Shown: positions 31,900 to 40,387, counted from the stretch's first letter. The stretch is 46,783 nt of DNA from JACQRW01 sp964371935 (GCA_964371935.1 CAYJOT010000003.1:1-46783), one strand, 5' to 3'. The notes: generated from the letters alone by a model not told the origin. Translations and numbers: made by a program.

Positions 31900-32150
31900 C
31901 TATTTTCCTGCGTTTGTTTTTCCATATATGCAACACCGGAGGCGTTGCAGATAATCTTTATGGAAAAATAGCGAGTCGTCCTTGCGAAAAATTTTCCTGC
32001 CCCATGCGCTTTCCAAACGAGTACCCAACACTATCCCCGACAACTGCGCCAACGAAACAAAGTACCATAAGAGACACGATCCCAAAATATCCAATGGTAA
32101 CACAACAGATAATATCACGCCATTTTAAATCAACAATCGCTTCGCGTGAA
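31900..32150 (-). pseudogene. DedA-family membrane protein remnant, frameshifted
   Basis: Two frames hold one DedA fragment. The first reads FVGAVVGDSVGYSFGKRMGQ, the conserved DedA glycine motif, preceded by a membrane-like stretch; the second continues KIFRKDDSLFFHKDYLQRL, the following family motif. They meet with a shift near 32000. Only about 75 of some 200 residues remain, with neither a proper start nor the C-terminal half. It lies between the second desulfurase and the tRNA-binding protein. Confidence 0.65.
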
Positions 32151-32153
32151 CGA

Positions 32154-32474
32154 TCATTTAACCACGCTTCCGGGCAACACTTCCGCGTCCGGTTGCAGCA
32201 GCACGGGACCGTTCGGGCTGTCCGCGGCAAGGAGCATGCCCTGGCTTTCAAGCCCTATGAGTTTGCGCGACTCAAGATTGGCAACGATCACGATCTGGCG
32301 GCCGATAAGCTCATCTGGTCGGTATCGCGCGCCAATACCGGCAATAATTTGCCGCTCTTCTTGGCCAAGCGATATCTGCAGGCGCAATAGTTTGTCCGAA
32401 CCGTCAACGCGCTCGGCAGCCAGAATTCTTGCGATTCGCAGATTTATTTCTTTGAACTGGTCAAATGTGATCAT
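32154..32474 (-). CDS. Stand-alone tRNA-binding OB-fold protein (MetG C-terminal/Trbp111 type)
   Basis: A 106-residue OB fold: FDQFKEINLRIARILAAERV, then KLLRLQISLG, RQIIAGIGARYRPDELIGRQ, LIGLESQGMLLAA. It matches the C-terminal domain of methionyl-tRNA synthetase or free Trbp111, which dimerises and binds the tRNA outer corner. The start overlaps the MutY-like stop by four bases. Whether it serves MetRS here cannot be judged because metG is not in the window. Confidence 0.9.
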   Translation of the reverse strand: MITFDQFKEINLRIARILAAERVDGSDKLLRLQISLGQEERQIIAGIGARYRPDELIGRQIVIVANLESRKLIGLESQGMLLAADSPNGPVLLQPDAEVLPGSVVK

Positions 32475-33268
32475 ATTAGAAATCCGTCTTTTTTAAGCCC
32501 AGCAAGAATTTTCTTCACACGGGTCTTCGGCTCTTTTGTTTCTTGCGCAATCTTAACTACGGAAAATCTATTCTTATTCAGCACCATTCGCAAAATCTTT
32601 CCCCGCAACTGGCGGTCCGATCCCTCAAAGCGCGACTGTTTTGTATAGTGCCTGCTCCTACGGTTCGGGTTTTCTTTTTCCCGGCGCCCGAGCATGGCAC
32701 CGTAATCCATAAGGGCATAATACCACTCGGCCGGGTTTTTTGCATCCAGCGTTTGGCTGATGAGATCGAGAATATCGGCATCCGGCACGTCTTTCTCGTT
32801 CCGAAAGAAAAAAAAGAGAAAGACACGCCTGATGTTCGTTTCGATGAATGATGCCGGAACTTGGAACGCGAAAGCAGCAATAGCACCGGCCGTTCCTTTG
32901 CCAATCCCTGGTAACTCGTCAAGTAATTTCGGATCAGCAGGTAGCTTGCCTTGGTAATCTCTCACGACCCGGGCAGCTGATTTTTTGAGCATGAGCGCCC
33001 GCCGATTGTATCCGAGCCCCTGCCATGCCATGAGCACTTCGGCAAGAGACGCGCGATCCAGCGCCCCAAAATTCGGAAACTGTTTTGAAAAAGCGCGATA
33101 CTTCGGAATCACCCGTTCAACCTGGGTCTGTTGCAACATAAATTCCGATATCAGGATTCGGTACGGATTACGCGTACGACGCCATGGCAAATCCCTGCCG
33201 TACTCACGATAATACTTCCCAACAGTCTTCCGAAAAAGTCGGATATCGTGTGACGAAAGATTCTTCAT
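32471..33268 (-). CDS. MutY-like adenine DNA glycosylase without FeS cluster
   Basis: A 265-residue protein. The N-terminal glycosylase domain has LPWRRTRNPYRILISEFMLQ with catalytic Glu42, QTQV, and the helix-hairpin-helix ELPGIGKGTAGAI. Where MutY has the catalytic Asp (LDGNVKRV), this protein has Glu143 (FIETNIRRV). The four cluster cysteines are absent; the region reads NPNRRSRHYTKQSRFEGSD. The last 45 residues look like a winged helix rather than the usual 8-oxoG-recognition domain. It probably removes A opposite 8-oxoG or a related base, but activity needs testing. Confidence 0.85.
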   Translation of the reverse strand: MKNLSSHDIRLFRKTVGKYYREYGRDLPWRRTRNPYRILISEFMLQQTQVERVIPKYRAFSKQFPNFGALDRASLAEVLMAWQGLGYNRRALMLKKSAARVVRDYQGKLPADPKLLDELPGIGKGTAGAIAAFAFQVPASFIETNIRRVFLFFFFRNEKDVPDADILDLISQTLDAKNPAEWYYALMDYGAMLGRREKENPNRRSRHYTKQSRFEGSDRQLRGKILRMVLNKNRFSVVKIAQETKEPKTRVKKILAGLKKDGFLI

Positions 33269-33286
33269 TGATTCCTCTACCCCTAT

Positions 33287-33324
33287 GTCAACACTTAATG
33301 TCCGATCGGACGTGAAGTGTTGAC
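33287..33324. repeat. Nested palindrome (CGATCG family), copy 5
   Basis: Outer arms GTCAACACTT and AAGTGTTGAC (perfect, 10 bp), internal loops AAT and GTG, inner palindrome GTCCGATCGGAC (perfect, 12 bp). CGATCG at 33303-33308. It lies between the DUF7282 gene and the MutY-like gene. Arms resemble copy 6, but the inner stem differs by paired changes. Confidence 0.85.
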
Positions 33325-33391
33325 GTTCAAAACAACTGCCCCGCTAAAACAAGTGGTACAGCAGGGCAGGTAAAATCAGCCCTGAGCACCG

Positions 33392-33940
33392 CTACGGTGA
33401 GATCTTGGCGGTTGCGACAAACCTCATCATGACCGCGTTGCTGGTCTCGTCCTTGACCGGAAAATCCACACGATAGTCAAATTGCTTGTCGCCGTCATCG
33501 GTGTGCAACATGGCGTAATATACTTTTCCCTCTTCGGTTTCTTTCAGCAGTTCTACGTTTTGTCCGGCATAGGTTCCGGCGTTAAAACGGCGCGCGCCTA
33601 AAATGCGCCCGGGCTTGCCTTCCCTATCATCGTGGATCACTGCCCAACCCGCTATTGCAAGAGTTATCGATTGAATCACAACCATACTCCCAGGCTTCTG
33701 ATCCTCAACCGAAACGGAGTTCTGGCCCATTGATGTTCCGGTCTGACCCGTTAACGAAGACCCTGTTATCGCGCTTGGCGTCTCCGTCCCCGTAATTTCT
33801 TTGTAGTCTTTTTCCGTTTGTTGGCCCGCCTGCTGATAATTTGCCGCGGTCTTCCTCCGCATATACACCCGATCAGCCCCAAAACCAACCAGACCCCCCA
33901 CAATGAACAATATAGCCCCGACAACGATAGTATTTTTCAT
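33392..33940 (-). CDS. Membrane-anchored DUF7282-type protein
   Basis: A 182-residue protein. Residues 5-25 form a membrane anchor (IVVGAILFIVGGLVGFGADRV). A Ser/Thr-rich linker follows, then a domain with VIQSITLAIAGWAVIHDDRE, GRILGARRFNAGTYAGQ and YYAMLHTDDGDKQFDY. This resembles DUF7282, a beta domain of extracellular proteins in archaea and Patescibacteria, without known activity. It is a single-gene unit between tgt and nested palindrome copy 5. Confidence 0.7.
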   Translation of the reverse strand: MKNTIVVGAILFIVGGLVGFGADRVYMRRKTAANYQQAGQQTEKDYKEITGTETPSAITGSSLTGQTGTSMGQNSVSVEDQKPGSMVVIQSITLAIAGWAVIHDDREGKPGRILGARRFNAGTYAGQNVELLKETEEGKVYYAMLHTDDGDKQFDYRVDFPVKDETSNAVMMRFVATAKISP

Positions 33941-33972
33941 ATGACCTCAATATATGCTGCACAAAAAATTTG

Positions 33973-35109
33973 TCAAATCTTTCCCTTCTTAATATCTTCG
34001 CGGATTTTCTTCACATACGCTTGGAAGAAGAAAAGATTATGAAAAGTGAGCAATTGCAGCGCGTTAATTTCTTTTGCGCGAAAGAGATGAGAGAGATAGC
34101 TCCGGGAGTAGCGGGTGCATGTTGTGCAGGCGCATTTTTTATCAAGCGGTTTTTTGTCTTTTGCAAAAAGGGACTGGCCGATATGCAGTTTGCCCTCTGA
34201 TGTAAAGGCGGTTCCGTGCCGCGCATAGTGTGTAGGCACAATGCAATCAAACGTATCAACGCCTTCGCGTACGATCGGTATAATATCCTCAAGATACCCT
34301 ATGCCAAGCAGATGACGAGGTTTTTCTGGAGGCAAATGATCTATCACCCATCGGCACATAATAGTCATGAGCCGTTTGTCATCGCCAAACTCTCCACCAA
34401 TCCCGAAGCCGTCAAACGAAAGCGCACCAATAAACCGGCTGCTCTCTTCGCGCAAGTCCTGAAATCTGCCGCCCTGCACAATGCCGTAGAGCGCCTGCCT
34501 CGTATGCCGGGCATTCAGGCATTTTTTTGCCCAATCGTGAGTCCTGCCAAGCGACTTTTTGGTGTATGCATAATCCGCAGCAGGAGACGTGCACTCATCA
34601 AATGCAAACATAATATCCGCGCCCAGTTGCTCCTGAATGCGGATAGATTCTTTCGGCCCTATAAAAATTTTTCTCCCATCCCGAAACGAGGAGAAATGCA
34701 CGCCGTCATCCGTGATATGCAAGAGCTTTGGCTGTTGGCCGATTTGGATCAATGCGCCTTCTTTCGGTTTCAAGATTTTTCCGGTACTAAAATCTTTGCC
34801 AAACCCCAAGCTGAACACCTGAAACCCGCCGGAGTCGGTCATCAGCGGATAATGCCATTGCATGAACTTGTGCAGTCCGCCTGCTGCCTTCACGATCTTC
34901 TCTCCTGGCATTTCATGCAGATGAAAAGTATTGGCAATAAGCAGCTGCGTGCCAGTCTGCTCCACTTGTTCCGTCGTGAGCGTCTTTACCGCACCAAGCG
35001 TCGCCACCCCCACATACGCCGGCGTCTCCACCTCCCCATGTGACGTCTTGATCACCCCGACCCGCGCCCTGCTTTTTTTCGATTGCTTGAGAACCTTGAA
35101 TTCGATCAT
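33973..35109 (-). CDS. tgt: tRNA-guanine transglycosylase
   Basis: A 378-residue enzyme. The family core is clear: LMTDSGGFQVFSLG (catalytic Asp), GIVQGGRFQDLR, FDGFGIGGEFGDD, LLGIGYLEDIIPIVREGVDT FDCIVPTHYARHG (nucleophile Asp) and the zinc site KKCACTTCTRYSRSYLSHLF. It swaps guanine for a queuine precursor at the wobble position of certain tRNAs. No preQ1 synthesis genes are seen, so the base may be salvaged. Start at 35109 (MIEFKV) or 35124; neither has a clear ribosome site. Confidence 0.95.
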   Translation of the reverse strand: MIEFKVLKQSKKSRARVGVIKTSHGEVETPAYVGVATLGAVKTLTTEQVEQTGTQLLIANTFHLHEMPGEKIVKAAGGLHKFMQWHYPLMTDSGGFQVFSLGFGKDFSTGKILKPKEGALIQIGQQPKLLHITDDGVHFSSFRDGRKIFIGPKESIRIQEQLGADIMFAFDECTSPAADYAYTKKSLGRTHDWAKKCLNARHTRQALYGIVQGGRFQDLREESSRFIGALSFDGFGIGGEFGDDKRLMTIMCRWVIDHLPPEKPRHLLGIGYLEDIIPIVREGVDTFDCIVPTHYARHGTAFTSEGKLHIGQSLFAKDKKPLDKKCACTTCTRYSRSYLSHLFRAKEINALQLLTFHNLFFFQAYVKKIREDIKKGKI

Positions 35110-35129
35110 CGCTATCAACAACATTTCCG

Positions 35130-35169
35130 ATTCAACACTTGACCCACGATCGTGGATGAAGTGTTGAAT
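35130..35169. repeat. Nested palindrome (CGATCG family), copy 6
   Basis: Outer arms ATTCAACACTT and AAGTGTTGAAT (perfect, 11 bp), internal loops GAC and ATG, inner palindrome CCACGATCGTGG (perfect, 12 bp). CGATCG at 35147-35152. It lies between proS and tgt. Confidence 0.85.
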
Positions 35170-35187
35170 TTAGATTCATCATTTTTA

Positions 35188-36876
35188 TCACCATTTTAAT
35201 AAATCAATAGCATCCGACAACGGAATCATCTTGATCTTGGACTCTCCACGCCTCCTGACCTCAACACTCCCCTGCTCAACGGTTTTTTTACTCACCACCA
35301 TACGCAAAGGTATACCAATCAGATCCGCATCCGCGAATTTTTCACCGGCCGATTTATCGCGATCGTCGTATAACACTTCAATACCGGCCGCAATCATATC
35401 GCGATACAGCTTTTCAGCCTCCTTAAAGCCGTGATCAAGCGCAATCAGATGAACACGAAACGGCGCAATGGAGTCCGGCCAGATTATGCCTTTAGCATCA
35501 TAATGTTTTTCCACGATCGCAGCCATGCTCCGGCCAATGCCTATTCCATAGCATCCCATATAGAACGGCTGGTCGCGTCCTTCGGCATCAATGTACACAG
35601 CCCCTTTCATTTTGCCTGAGTAGTGCAGCCCGAGCTGAAAAATATTCCCGACCTCAATCCCTTTTTTCTCAATATACTGCTGACCGTTTTCTGCAGTCGC
35701 ACCTTCGTATGCAAGCGCAATATCCGCGATCAAGTCGCAGGTAAAATCCCTGCCGTAGTTTACGTTGGTAGTGTCGGTTGTTTCTTCTTTTTGTCCGCCG
35801 ATCAGATTGCGCGCAGTCTCAAGCACGACATCGCCCACATAGTATGCGCCTGCGTGTCCCCATGAATGCACATAACCGGTCTTGGTGCCGAGCTTTGCCA
35901 AATCTTCTTCGGTGGCGGGCTCGAGCTGCCCAACGGCCTTCACCGCGTGTTCCAACTTTGTCTTGTTCACCTGCAAATCTCCGGTGAGCGCGGCGATCAC
36001 GATCTGTCCGGTCACGGTGTTCCGATACACCACATTTTTCAGATAATGGCCGACTGGCTTGCCGTAGTGCTTTACATTGTCTTCCATGGTCTGCACCCAT
36101 GCGGGCTGCTCAATAGTCTGCAAAGGCAGCATTTCTGCTCCGGCATTTGCAGGATTGCGCTTGAATCGCGCCACATCCTCGTGCGCGGCAACAGATCCGT
36201 CCGGAGTCGTGAAATACCGGCTCTCCCCGGCATCGGACTCCACGATAAATTCATGGCAGTACTCCCCGCCGATATAGCCGTTGTCCGCCTCCACAATCGT
36301 TGTTTGTAAGCCGAGTCGGTCAAATATACGCGAATACGTATTTTTCATACTCTCGTATTCGCGCTGAAAATCTTCTTCGTTTGTATGAAAAGAATATCCG
36401 TCTTTCATAATAAACTCGCGCACGCGCAGCAATCCGCCCCGTGCGCGCAACTCGTCCCGGAATTTGGGAGAAAATTGATACAGGTGAAACGGCAAGTCCT
36501 TATAGCTCACGGTAAACTGTCTCACCAGATCCACAAACATTTCCTCGGCCGTCCCGCCAAGCGCAAACTCGCTGCCCCTCCGGTCTTTCACTTTCATAAG
36601 CTCAAACCCGGTCGTGTTGGTCCGGTTGGTCTCCTGCCACAACTCCAGCGGATGCAAAATCGGCGCCAGCATTTCCTGTGCCCCGGCAGCATCCATTTCT
36701 TCTTTCACAATCCCCATAATTTTTTGCTGCACCCGCTGCCCAATCGGCAAAAAATAATACCGCCCGGCCACCGATTCCCGGATAAACCCGGCCTGCTTGA
36801 GCAGCCGCGCTGATACGCTCGTATCATCTTCGGATACGGTTTTGGTTGTTTTTAAGAAATAATGTGAGAGCTTCAT
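35188..36876 (-). CDS. proS: Prolyl-tRNA synthetase
   Basis: A 562-residue class II synthetase of bacterial type. Motif 1 is near GRYYFLPIGQRVQQKI, motif 2 around FRDELRARGGLLRVREFIMKD, motif 3 GCYGIGIGRSMAAIVE. A central YbaK-like editing insertion of typical length is present (PAWVQTMEDNVKHYGKP to ALTGDLQVNKTKLEHAVKAV). The anticodon-binding domain starts at RVHLIALDHGFKEAEKLY. It charges tRNA-Pro. Start 36876 (MKLSHYFLKT) matches the family; the frame extends to 36894. Confidence 0.96.
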   Translation of the reverse strand: MKLSHYFLKTTKTVSEDDTSVSARLLKQAGFIRESVAGRYYFLPIGQRVQQKIMGIVKEEMDAAGAQEMLAPILHPLELWQETNRTNTTGFELMKVKDRRGSEFALGGTAEEMFVDLVRQFTVSYKDLPFHLYQFSPKFRDELRARGGLLRVREFIMKDGYSFHTNEEDFQREYESMKNTYSRIFDRLGLQTTIVEADNGYIGGEYCHEFIVESDAGESRYFTTPDGSVAAHEDVARFKRNPANAGAEMLPLQTIEQPAWVQTMEDNVKHYGKPVGHYLKNVVYRNTVTGQIVIAALTGDLQVNKTKLEHAVKAVGQLEPATEEDLAKLGTKTGYVHSWGHAGAYYVGDVVLETARNLIGGQKEETTDTTNVNYGRDFTCDLIADIALAYEGATAENGQQYIEKKGIEVGNIFQLGLHYSGKMKGAVYIDAEGRDQPFYMGCYGIGIGRSMAAIVEKHYDAKGIIWPDSIAPFRVHLIALDHGFKEAEKLYRDMIAAGIEVLYDDRDKSAGEKFADADLIGIPLRMVVSKKTVEQGSVEVRRRGESKIKMIPLSDAIDLLKW

Positions 36877-36894
36877 GATATGTTTATAAACCAA

Positions 36895-37100
36895 TACTAT
36901 CGCACGCGGGGCGCGGGGTCAACGACTATAGAAAATGCCCCGTTTGGTCGGAGCAACGAAAAATTGGTAATCAATCCGCAAAAGATCTTTAACGAGAGTC
37001 CGGATACATCGTATAGGTTTTGCTATATCCACAAAGGGGATTATGACATTTCAATAAGAAGAGACCTGAATATGCCAGGATGAAAGGATAGCCTGTTCCG
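36895..37100. other. Gap upstream of proS with a doubtful + strand frame
   Basis: A 206-base gap. A + strand frame from 36880 to 37083 encodes 67 residues, of which the second half (INPQKIFNESPDTSYRFCYI) looks somewhat protein-like, but there is no ribosome site and the first half overlaps the proS leader. I see no clear promoter or terminator. It may hold a remnant gene. Confidence 0.25.
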
Positions 37101-37400
37101 TCAAAAAAAGATTGAGGGTATTCGGTAAAAATACTTTTTGTCTACCCGTCTACCAGTAAACCCAATGCCATCGCCCCGCAGGAGTTCACGTTTTTTCGCA
37201 ATACCGCCTGGGGCGCTATAGCCGGTCAGCTCGCCGGACGATGCCACGACCTTGTAGCACGGATATTCAATCGGGTGTTCGTTGCCCGCCATAATCCTGC
37301 CGATGGTCCGAGGCGAGGTTTTGCATACGCGCGCTATTTCTTTATACGTCGCGACTTTGCCTTTGGGAATTTTTTTGAGCAGTTGAATCGCCTGATGCAT
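37101..37400 (-). CDS. MGMT-family alkyltransferase-like protein
   Basis: A 99-residue protein equal to the C-terminal DNA-binding half of O6-alkylguanine-DNA alkyltransferase. The helix-turn-helix KVATYKEIARVCKTSPRTIG is followed by the active-site motif EYPCYKVVASSGELTGY. The acceptor Cys48 is kept, but the usual PCHRV is PCYKV, so the His of the activating triad is Tyr. It may still accept alkyl groups slowly or act as a lesion sensor like alkyltransferase-like proteins. It lies 10 bases after msrB. Confidence 0.85.
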   Translation of the reverse strand: MHQAIQLLKKIPKGKVATYKEIARVCKTSPRTIGRIMAGNEHPIEYPCYKVVASSGELTGYSAPGGIAKKRELLRGDGIGFTGRRVDKKYFYRIPSIFF

Positions 37401-37410
37401 AACGTAGAAA

Positions 37411-37812
37411 TTACTCCTTTTTCTCTTCCAATTCAAGGCATACCGAATTCATGCAATACCGCTTGCCGGTCTTGGTCGGACCGTCATCAAATATATGCCC
37501 CAGATGCGAGTCGCATTTTGCGCATACTACTTCTGTGCGCGTCATATCGTGCGCATCATCGGAAACAAACCGCACCGCACCGGGCAGCGCCTCGTCAAAA
37601 CTCGGCCAGCCCGTGCCGGAATCGAATTTCGTATCAGAAGAAAACAGCGCGTTCCCGCACGCGGCGCACGTATACATCCCTGCACGCTCCTCATGAAGCA
37701 GCGCGCCTGAAAACGGGGCTTCGGTCCCCTTTTCACGCAACACTTTATATTGCTCCGGCGTAAGTATTTTTTTCCACTCCCCTTCGGTTTGTGGCATCGG
37801 TGTGTTATCCAT
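37411..37812 (-). CDS. msrB: Methionine-R-sulfoxide reductase
   Basis: A 133-residue MsrB. Zinc cysteines: Cys49 and Cys52 (YTCAACG), Cys97 and Cys100 (VCAKCDSHLGH). Active-site Cys120 is in KRYCMNSV. GTGWPSFDEALPGAV is the substrate-binding stretch. It reduces the R form of methionine sulfoxide using thioredoxin. No signal peptide, so cytoplasmic. Partner of msrA, 49 bases away, with nested palindrome copy 7 between them. Confidence 0.95.
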   Translation of the reverse strand: MDNTPMPQTEGEWKKILTPEQYKVLREKGTEAPFSGALLHEERAGMYTCAACGNALFSSDTKFDSGTGWPSFDEALPGAVRFVSDDAHDMTRTEVVCAKCDSHLGHIFDDGPTKTGKRYCMNSVCLELEEKKE

Positions 37813-37826
37813 GAATATTTCTTATG

Positions 37827-37862
37827 GTATACATTTACTCACGATCGTGAGGATTTGTATAC
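37827..37862. repeat. Nested palindrome (CGATCG family), copy 7
   Basis: Outer arms GTATACA and TGTATAC (perfect, 7 bp), loops TTTA and GATT, inner palindrome CTCACGATCGTGAG (perfect, 14 bp). CGATCG at 37842-37847. It overlaps the last base of the msrA stop codon and lies before msrB. Left half resembles copy 1 (ACATTT-CTCACGATCG). Confidence 0.85.
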
Positions 37863-38404
37863 TATGAATTTTTAAGAAGTTTCGCAAAATCCCGCTGAAC
37901 TTTTTGCAGTTTCGGATTGATGATTACCTCGCAATACGGATTGCCGCGATTGTTTGCATAATAATCCCGGTGGTAATTTTCAGCTTCGTAAAATTTTACC
38001 AGCGGCTCCACTGCGGTCACGATTGGTTTGCCTGCGGCATGTGAGTCGTTGATTTCTGTAATAAATTTCTCTGCCTCGATTTTTTGCTCCGGCATCGTAT
38101 AAAAAATAACGGAGCGATATTGCGTACCCGCATCATTGCCCTGTTGGTTGATCGAAGTCGGGTCGTGGCTTCCGAAAAACACGGTAAGCAGATCGCGAAA
38201 AGTTATTTTTTTCGGATCATACTCAATCCGAATCACCTCGACATATGCGGTGGTCCCGCTGCATACTTCTTCATAGGTAGGATTCTCTTTTGTTCCACCA
38301 GCATATCCGGGCATGACTGAGATAATTCCTTTCAGCATCTGGAAAACCGCCTCCGTACACCAGAAGCACCCTCCGCCAAATACCGCAATTTGCGATGTTT
38401 GCTC
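37862..38404 (-). CDS. msrA: Methionine-S-sulfoxide reductase
   Basis: A 180-residue MsrA. The active site is FGGGCFWCTEAVFQ with catalytic Cys14 and Cys17; the family continues with MPGYAGGTKENPTYEEVCSG, VFFGSHDPTSINQQGNDAGT and YHRDYYANNRGNPYCEVII. It reduces the S form of methionine sulfoxide. Start at 38404 (MEQTSQIAVF) gives the normal N-terminus. First gene of the msrA-msrB-alkyltransferase unit. Confidence 0.95.
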   Translation of the reverse strand, partial: EQTSQIAVFGGGCFWCTEAVFQMLKGIISVMPGYAGGTKENPTYEEVCSGTTAYVEVIRIEYDPKKITFRDLLTVFFGSHDPTSINQQGNDAGTQYRSVIFYTMPEQKIEAEKFITEINDSHAAGKPIVTAVEPLVKFYEAENYHRDYYANNRGNPYCEVIINPKLQKVQRDFAKLLKNS

Positions 38405-38452
38405 CATACAATCAGTATACACTTTCAATTACGAAATTCAACTCATTATCTC

Positions 38453-38478
38453 AGATTCTTCGCTTCGCTCAGAATGAC
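38453..38478. repeat. GAATGAC-type repeat supplying the recQ stop
   Basis: AGATTCTT, then CGCTTCG, then CTCAGAATGAC: a compact palindromic copy of the repeat type at 24355-24429. The recQ stop (TGA, 38469-38471 on the - strand) and its last residues QSF are encoded by it. Confidence 0.75.
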
Positions 38479-40343
38479 TGCACGGTATGTTTCTCTTCCC
38501 TATACGCACGGATCTCCTGCAAAAACACTTCGCCGAAATCTTTGAGTTTGCGCTCGCCAACTCCGGGAACACGCAACATACTTTGCAAATCTTGTGGCAA
38601 GACACGGGCTATCTCCTGCAAGGTTTTGTCCCCAAACACAATATAGGCCGGCACCGATCGTTCCCGTGCAAGCCGCGAACGAAGCGCGCGGAGCCGTTGG
38701 AATAATTCCTCATCAAACTCCCGCTTGTCTCTGTCAGCCGCCAACGTGCCAAGCATCCGGCGAAGCGTATCGTGTTTGGAACGCGAGACGGCGCTACGGG
38801 CTGCGGCATCTTCCTCTGCCGGTTCTTGCCGCATACGCAAAAGCATAATAGGCGCGCGCTCAAGCAAAAGTTTTCTGCCCAAAGCGCTCACGCGATAGGT
38901 GTCATACTCGCCGCTATTTTTTTCCAGTATGCCGGCGTTGATCAGTTGGCGCATAATATCCCGCACCTCATCTTTGTTCATATCAGTCACAATGCCAAAT
39001 ACTGAAAGCGTGTCGTGGCCGCGCTCCACCACCGTTTTTGTCCGTTTCCCCAGGAGCACGTCGGCAATATAGGTCAGGCCGTAGTACTCGCCGGTGCGCA
39101 ACACGGCCGAAAGAATTTTTTGCGCAATTTGGGTTGCGTCAAATTTTTCTCGTTGCCGCAAGCATGTATCGCACGCCCCGCACAATACCGTGCCCAGCTC
39201 GCCGAAGTATTGCAACAGATACGCGCGCCGGCACGTTTTTAATTCGCAATACTCAATCATCCGGTTCAACATCCGCGTCAGCCGCTCGCGTTCAACCGCA
39301 TCTTCGGCTCTTCTGATGAAAAAGTCATGTTTGAATTTGCTTCCGTACGAATAAAACAACACGCACATGCTTGGCAGACCATCCCGTCCGGCGCGTCCGG
39401 TTTCCTGATAATAGCCTTCGAGCGATTTGGGAAGGTCGTAGTGCACCACGAGCCGTACGTCCGGCTTATCAATGCCCATGCCAAATGCAATGGTTGCCGC
39501 TATAACTGAAATTTCGTCATGAATAAACCGCTCCTGCGTTTTTTTCCGCACTTCCGCATCAAGGCCGGCATGATACGGCAAGGCGCGAATACCATGGGCT
39601 TGCAGTTTTGCCGCAAGCTTCTCGGTATCGGCACGCGAAAGGCAGTAAATAATCACCGATGCATCTTGGTACTCTTCCAGCAACCGGATCAATTGTTTTT
39701 CTTTTTGTCCGGCTATTGGCTCAATATGGTAATTCAGGTTTGGCCGGTTAAAACTGGAAACAAACATGCGCGCATCGCGCAACTCCAACTCGCTTATGAT
39801 ATCTTTCCGTACTCGTTCGGTTGCCGTTGCAGTCAGCGCAATGAGCGGTGCCTCGGGCATCACGCGGCGAAGCATTTTCAAATTGCGATAATCCGGCCTG
39901 AAATCATGCCCCCATTGGGAGATGCAATGCGCCTCGTCAATCGCGATTAAAGAGATCGGCAGCTCGCGCAAAAAATCCTGGAACGATTCCAAAGCAAGGC
40001 GCTCCGGCGCCACATATAACATTTTGATTTCTCCGTTGCGCAGCTGCCGATACATAGATGCGGCCTCGGCCCCGGAAAGCGTGCTGTTGAGAAATCCGGC
40101 CGCGACGCCGTTTGCCCGCAACCCGTCCACCTGATCTTTCATGAGCGCGATCAGCGGCGACACCACGAGCGTTAACCCGTCCAACACTAAAGCCGGCAGC
40201 TGGTAACACAGCGACTTCCCTCCCCCGGTCGGCATCAACACAAACGCATCTCTCCCCGCAAGCACCCATTCAATCACCTCCTCCTGCGGCTCCCGAAACG
40301 CGTCATACCCGAAATAAGTTTTGAGAACTTCATGGATTTGCAT
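38469..40343 (-). CDS. recQ: RecQ-type DNA helicase
   Basis: A 624-residue helicase with all parts: Walker A LMPTGGGKSLCYQLP (Lys43), DEAH at 136-139 (IAIDEAHCISQWGHDFRPDY), LTATAT, and motif VI YYQETGRAGRDGLPS. The zinc-binding helices (CELKTCRRAYLLQYFGE, CGACDTC), RQC winged helix and a C-terminal HRDC domain (VFGDKTLQEIARVLPQDLQS) follow. It unwinds DNA 3' to 5' in recombination and fork repair. The last residues come from a palindromic repeat, so the original C-terminus was probably slightly different. Confidence 0.96.
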   Translation of the reverse strand: MQIHEVLKTYFGYDAFREPQEEVIEWVLAGRDAFVLMPTGGGKSLCYQLPALVLDGLTLVVSPLIALMKDQVDGLRANGVAAGFLNSTLSGAEAASMYRQLRNGEIKMLYVAPERLALESFQDFLRELPISLIAIDEAHCISQWGHDFRPDYRNLKMLRRVMPEAPLIALTATATERVRKDIISELELRDARMFVSSFNRPNLNYHIEPIAGQKEKQLIRLLEEYQDASVIIYCLSRADTEKLAAKLQAHGIRALPYHAGLDAEVRKKTQERFIHDEISVIAATIAFGMGIDKPDVRLVVHYDLPKSLEGYYQETGRAGRDGLPSMCVLFYSYGSKFKHDFFIRRAEDAVERERLTRMLNRMIEYCELKTCRRAYLLQYFGELGTVLCGACDTCLRQREKFDATQIAQKILSAVLRTGEYYGLTYIADVLLGKRTKTVVERGHDTLSVFGIVTDMNKDEVRDIMRQLINAGILEKNSGEYDTYRVSALGRKLLLERAPIMLLRMRQEPAEEDAAARSAVSRSKHDTLRRMLGTLAADRDKREFDEELFQRLRALRSRLARERSVPAYIVFGDKTLQEIARVLPQDLQSMLRVPGVGERKLKDFGEVFLQEIRAYREEKHTVQSF

Positions 40344-40387
40344 AATGAGTTAAATTCTTGAAAAATAATCCTGTGCATAACAACCTA

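Noticed and set aside
36880..37083. 67-codon + strand gene upstream of proS
   Set aside because: No ribosome site or promoter, and it overlaps the proS 5' region; only the second half looks protein-like. Kept as a note, not as a gene.
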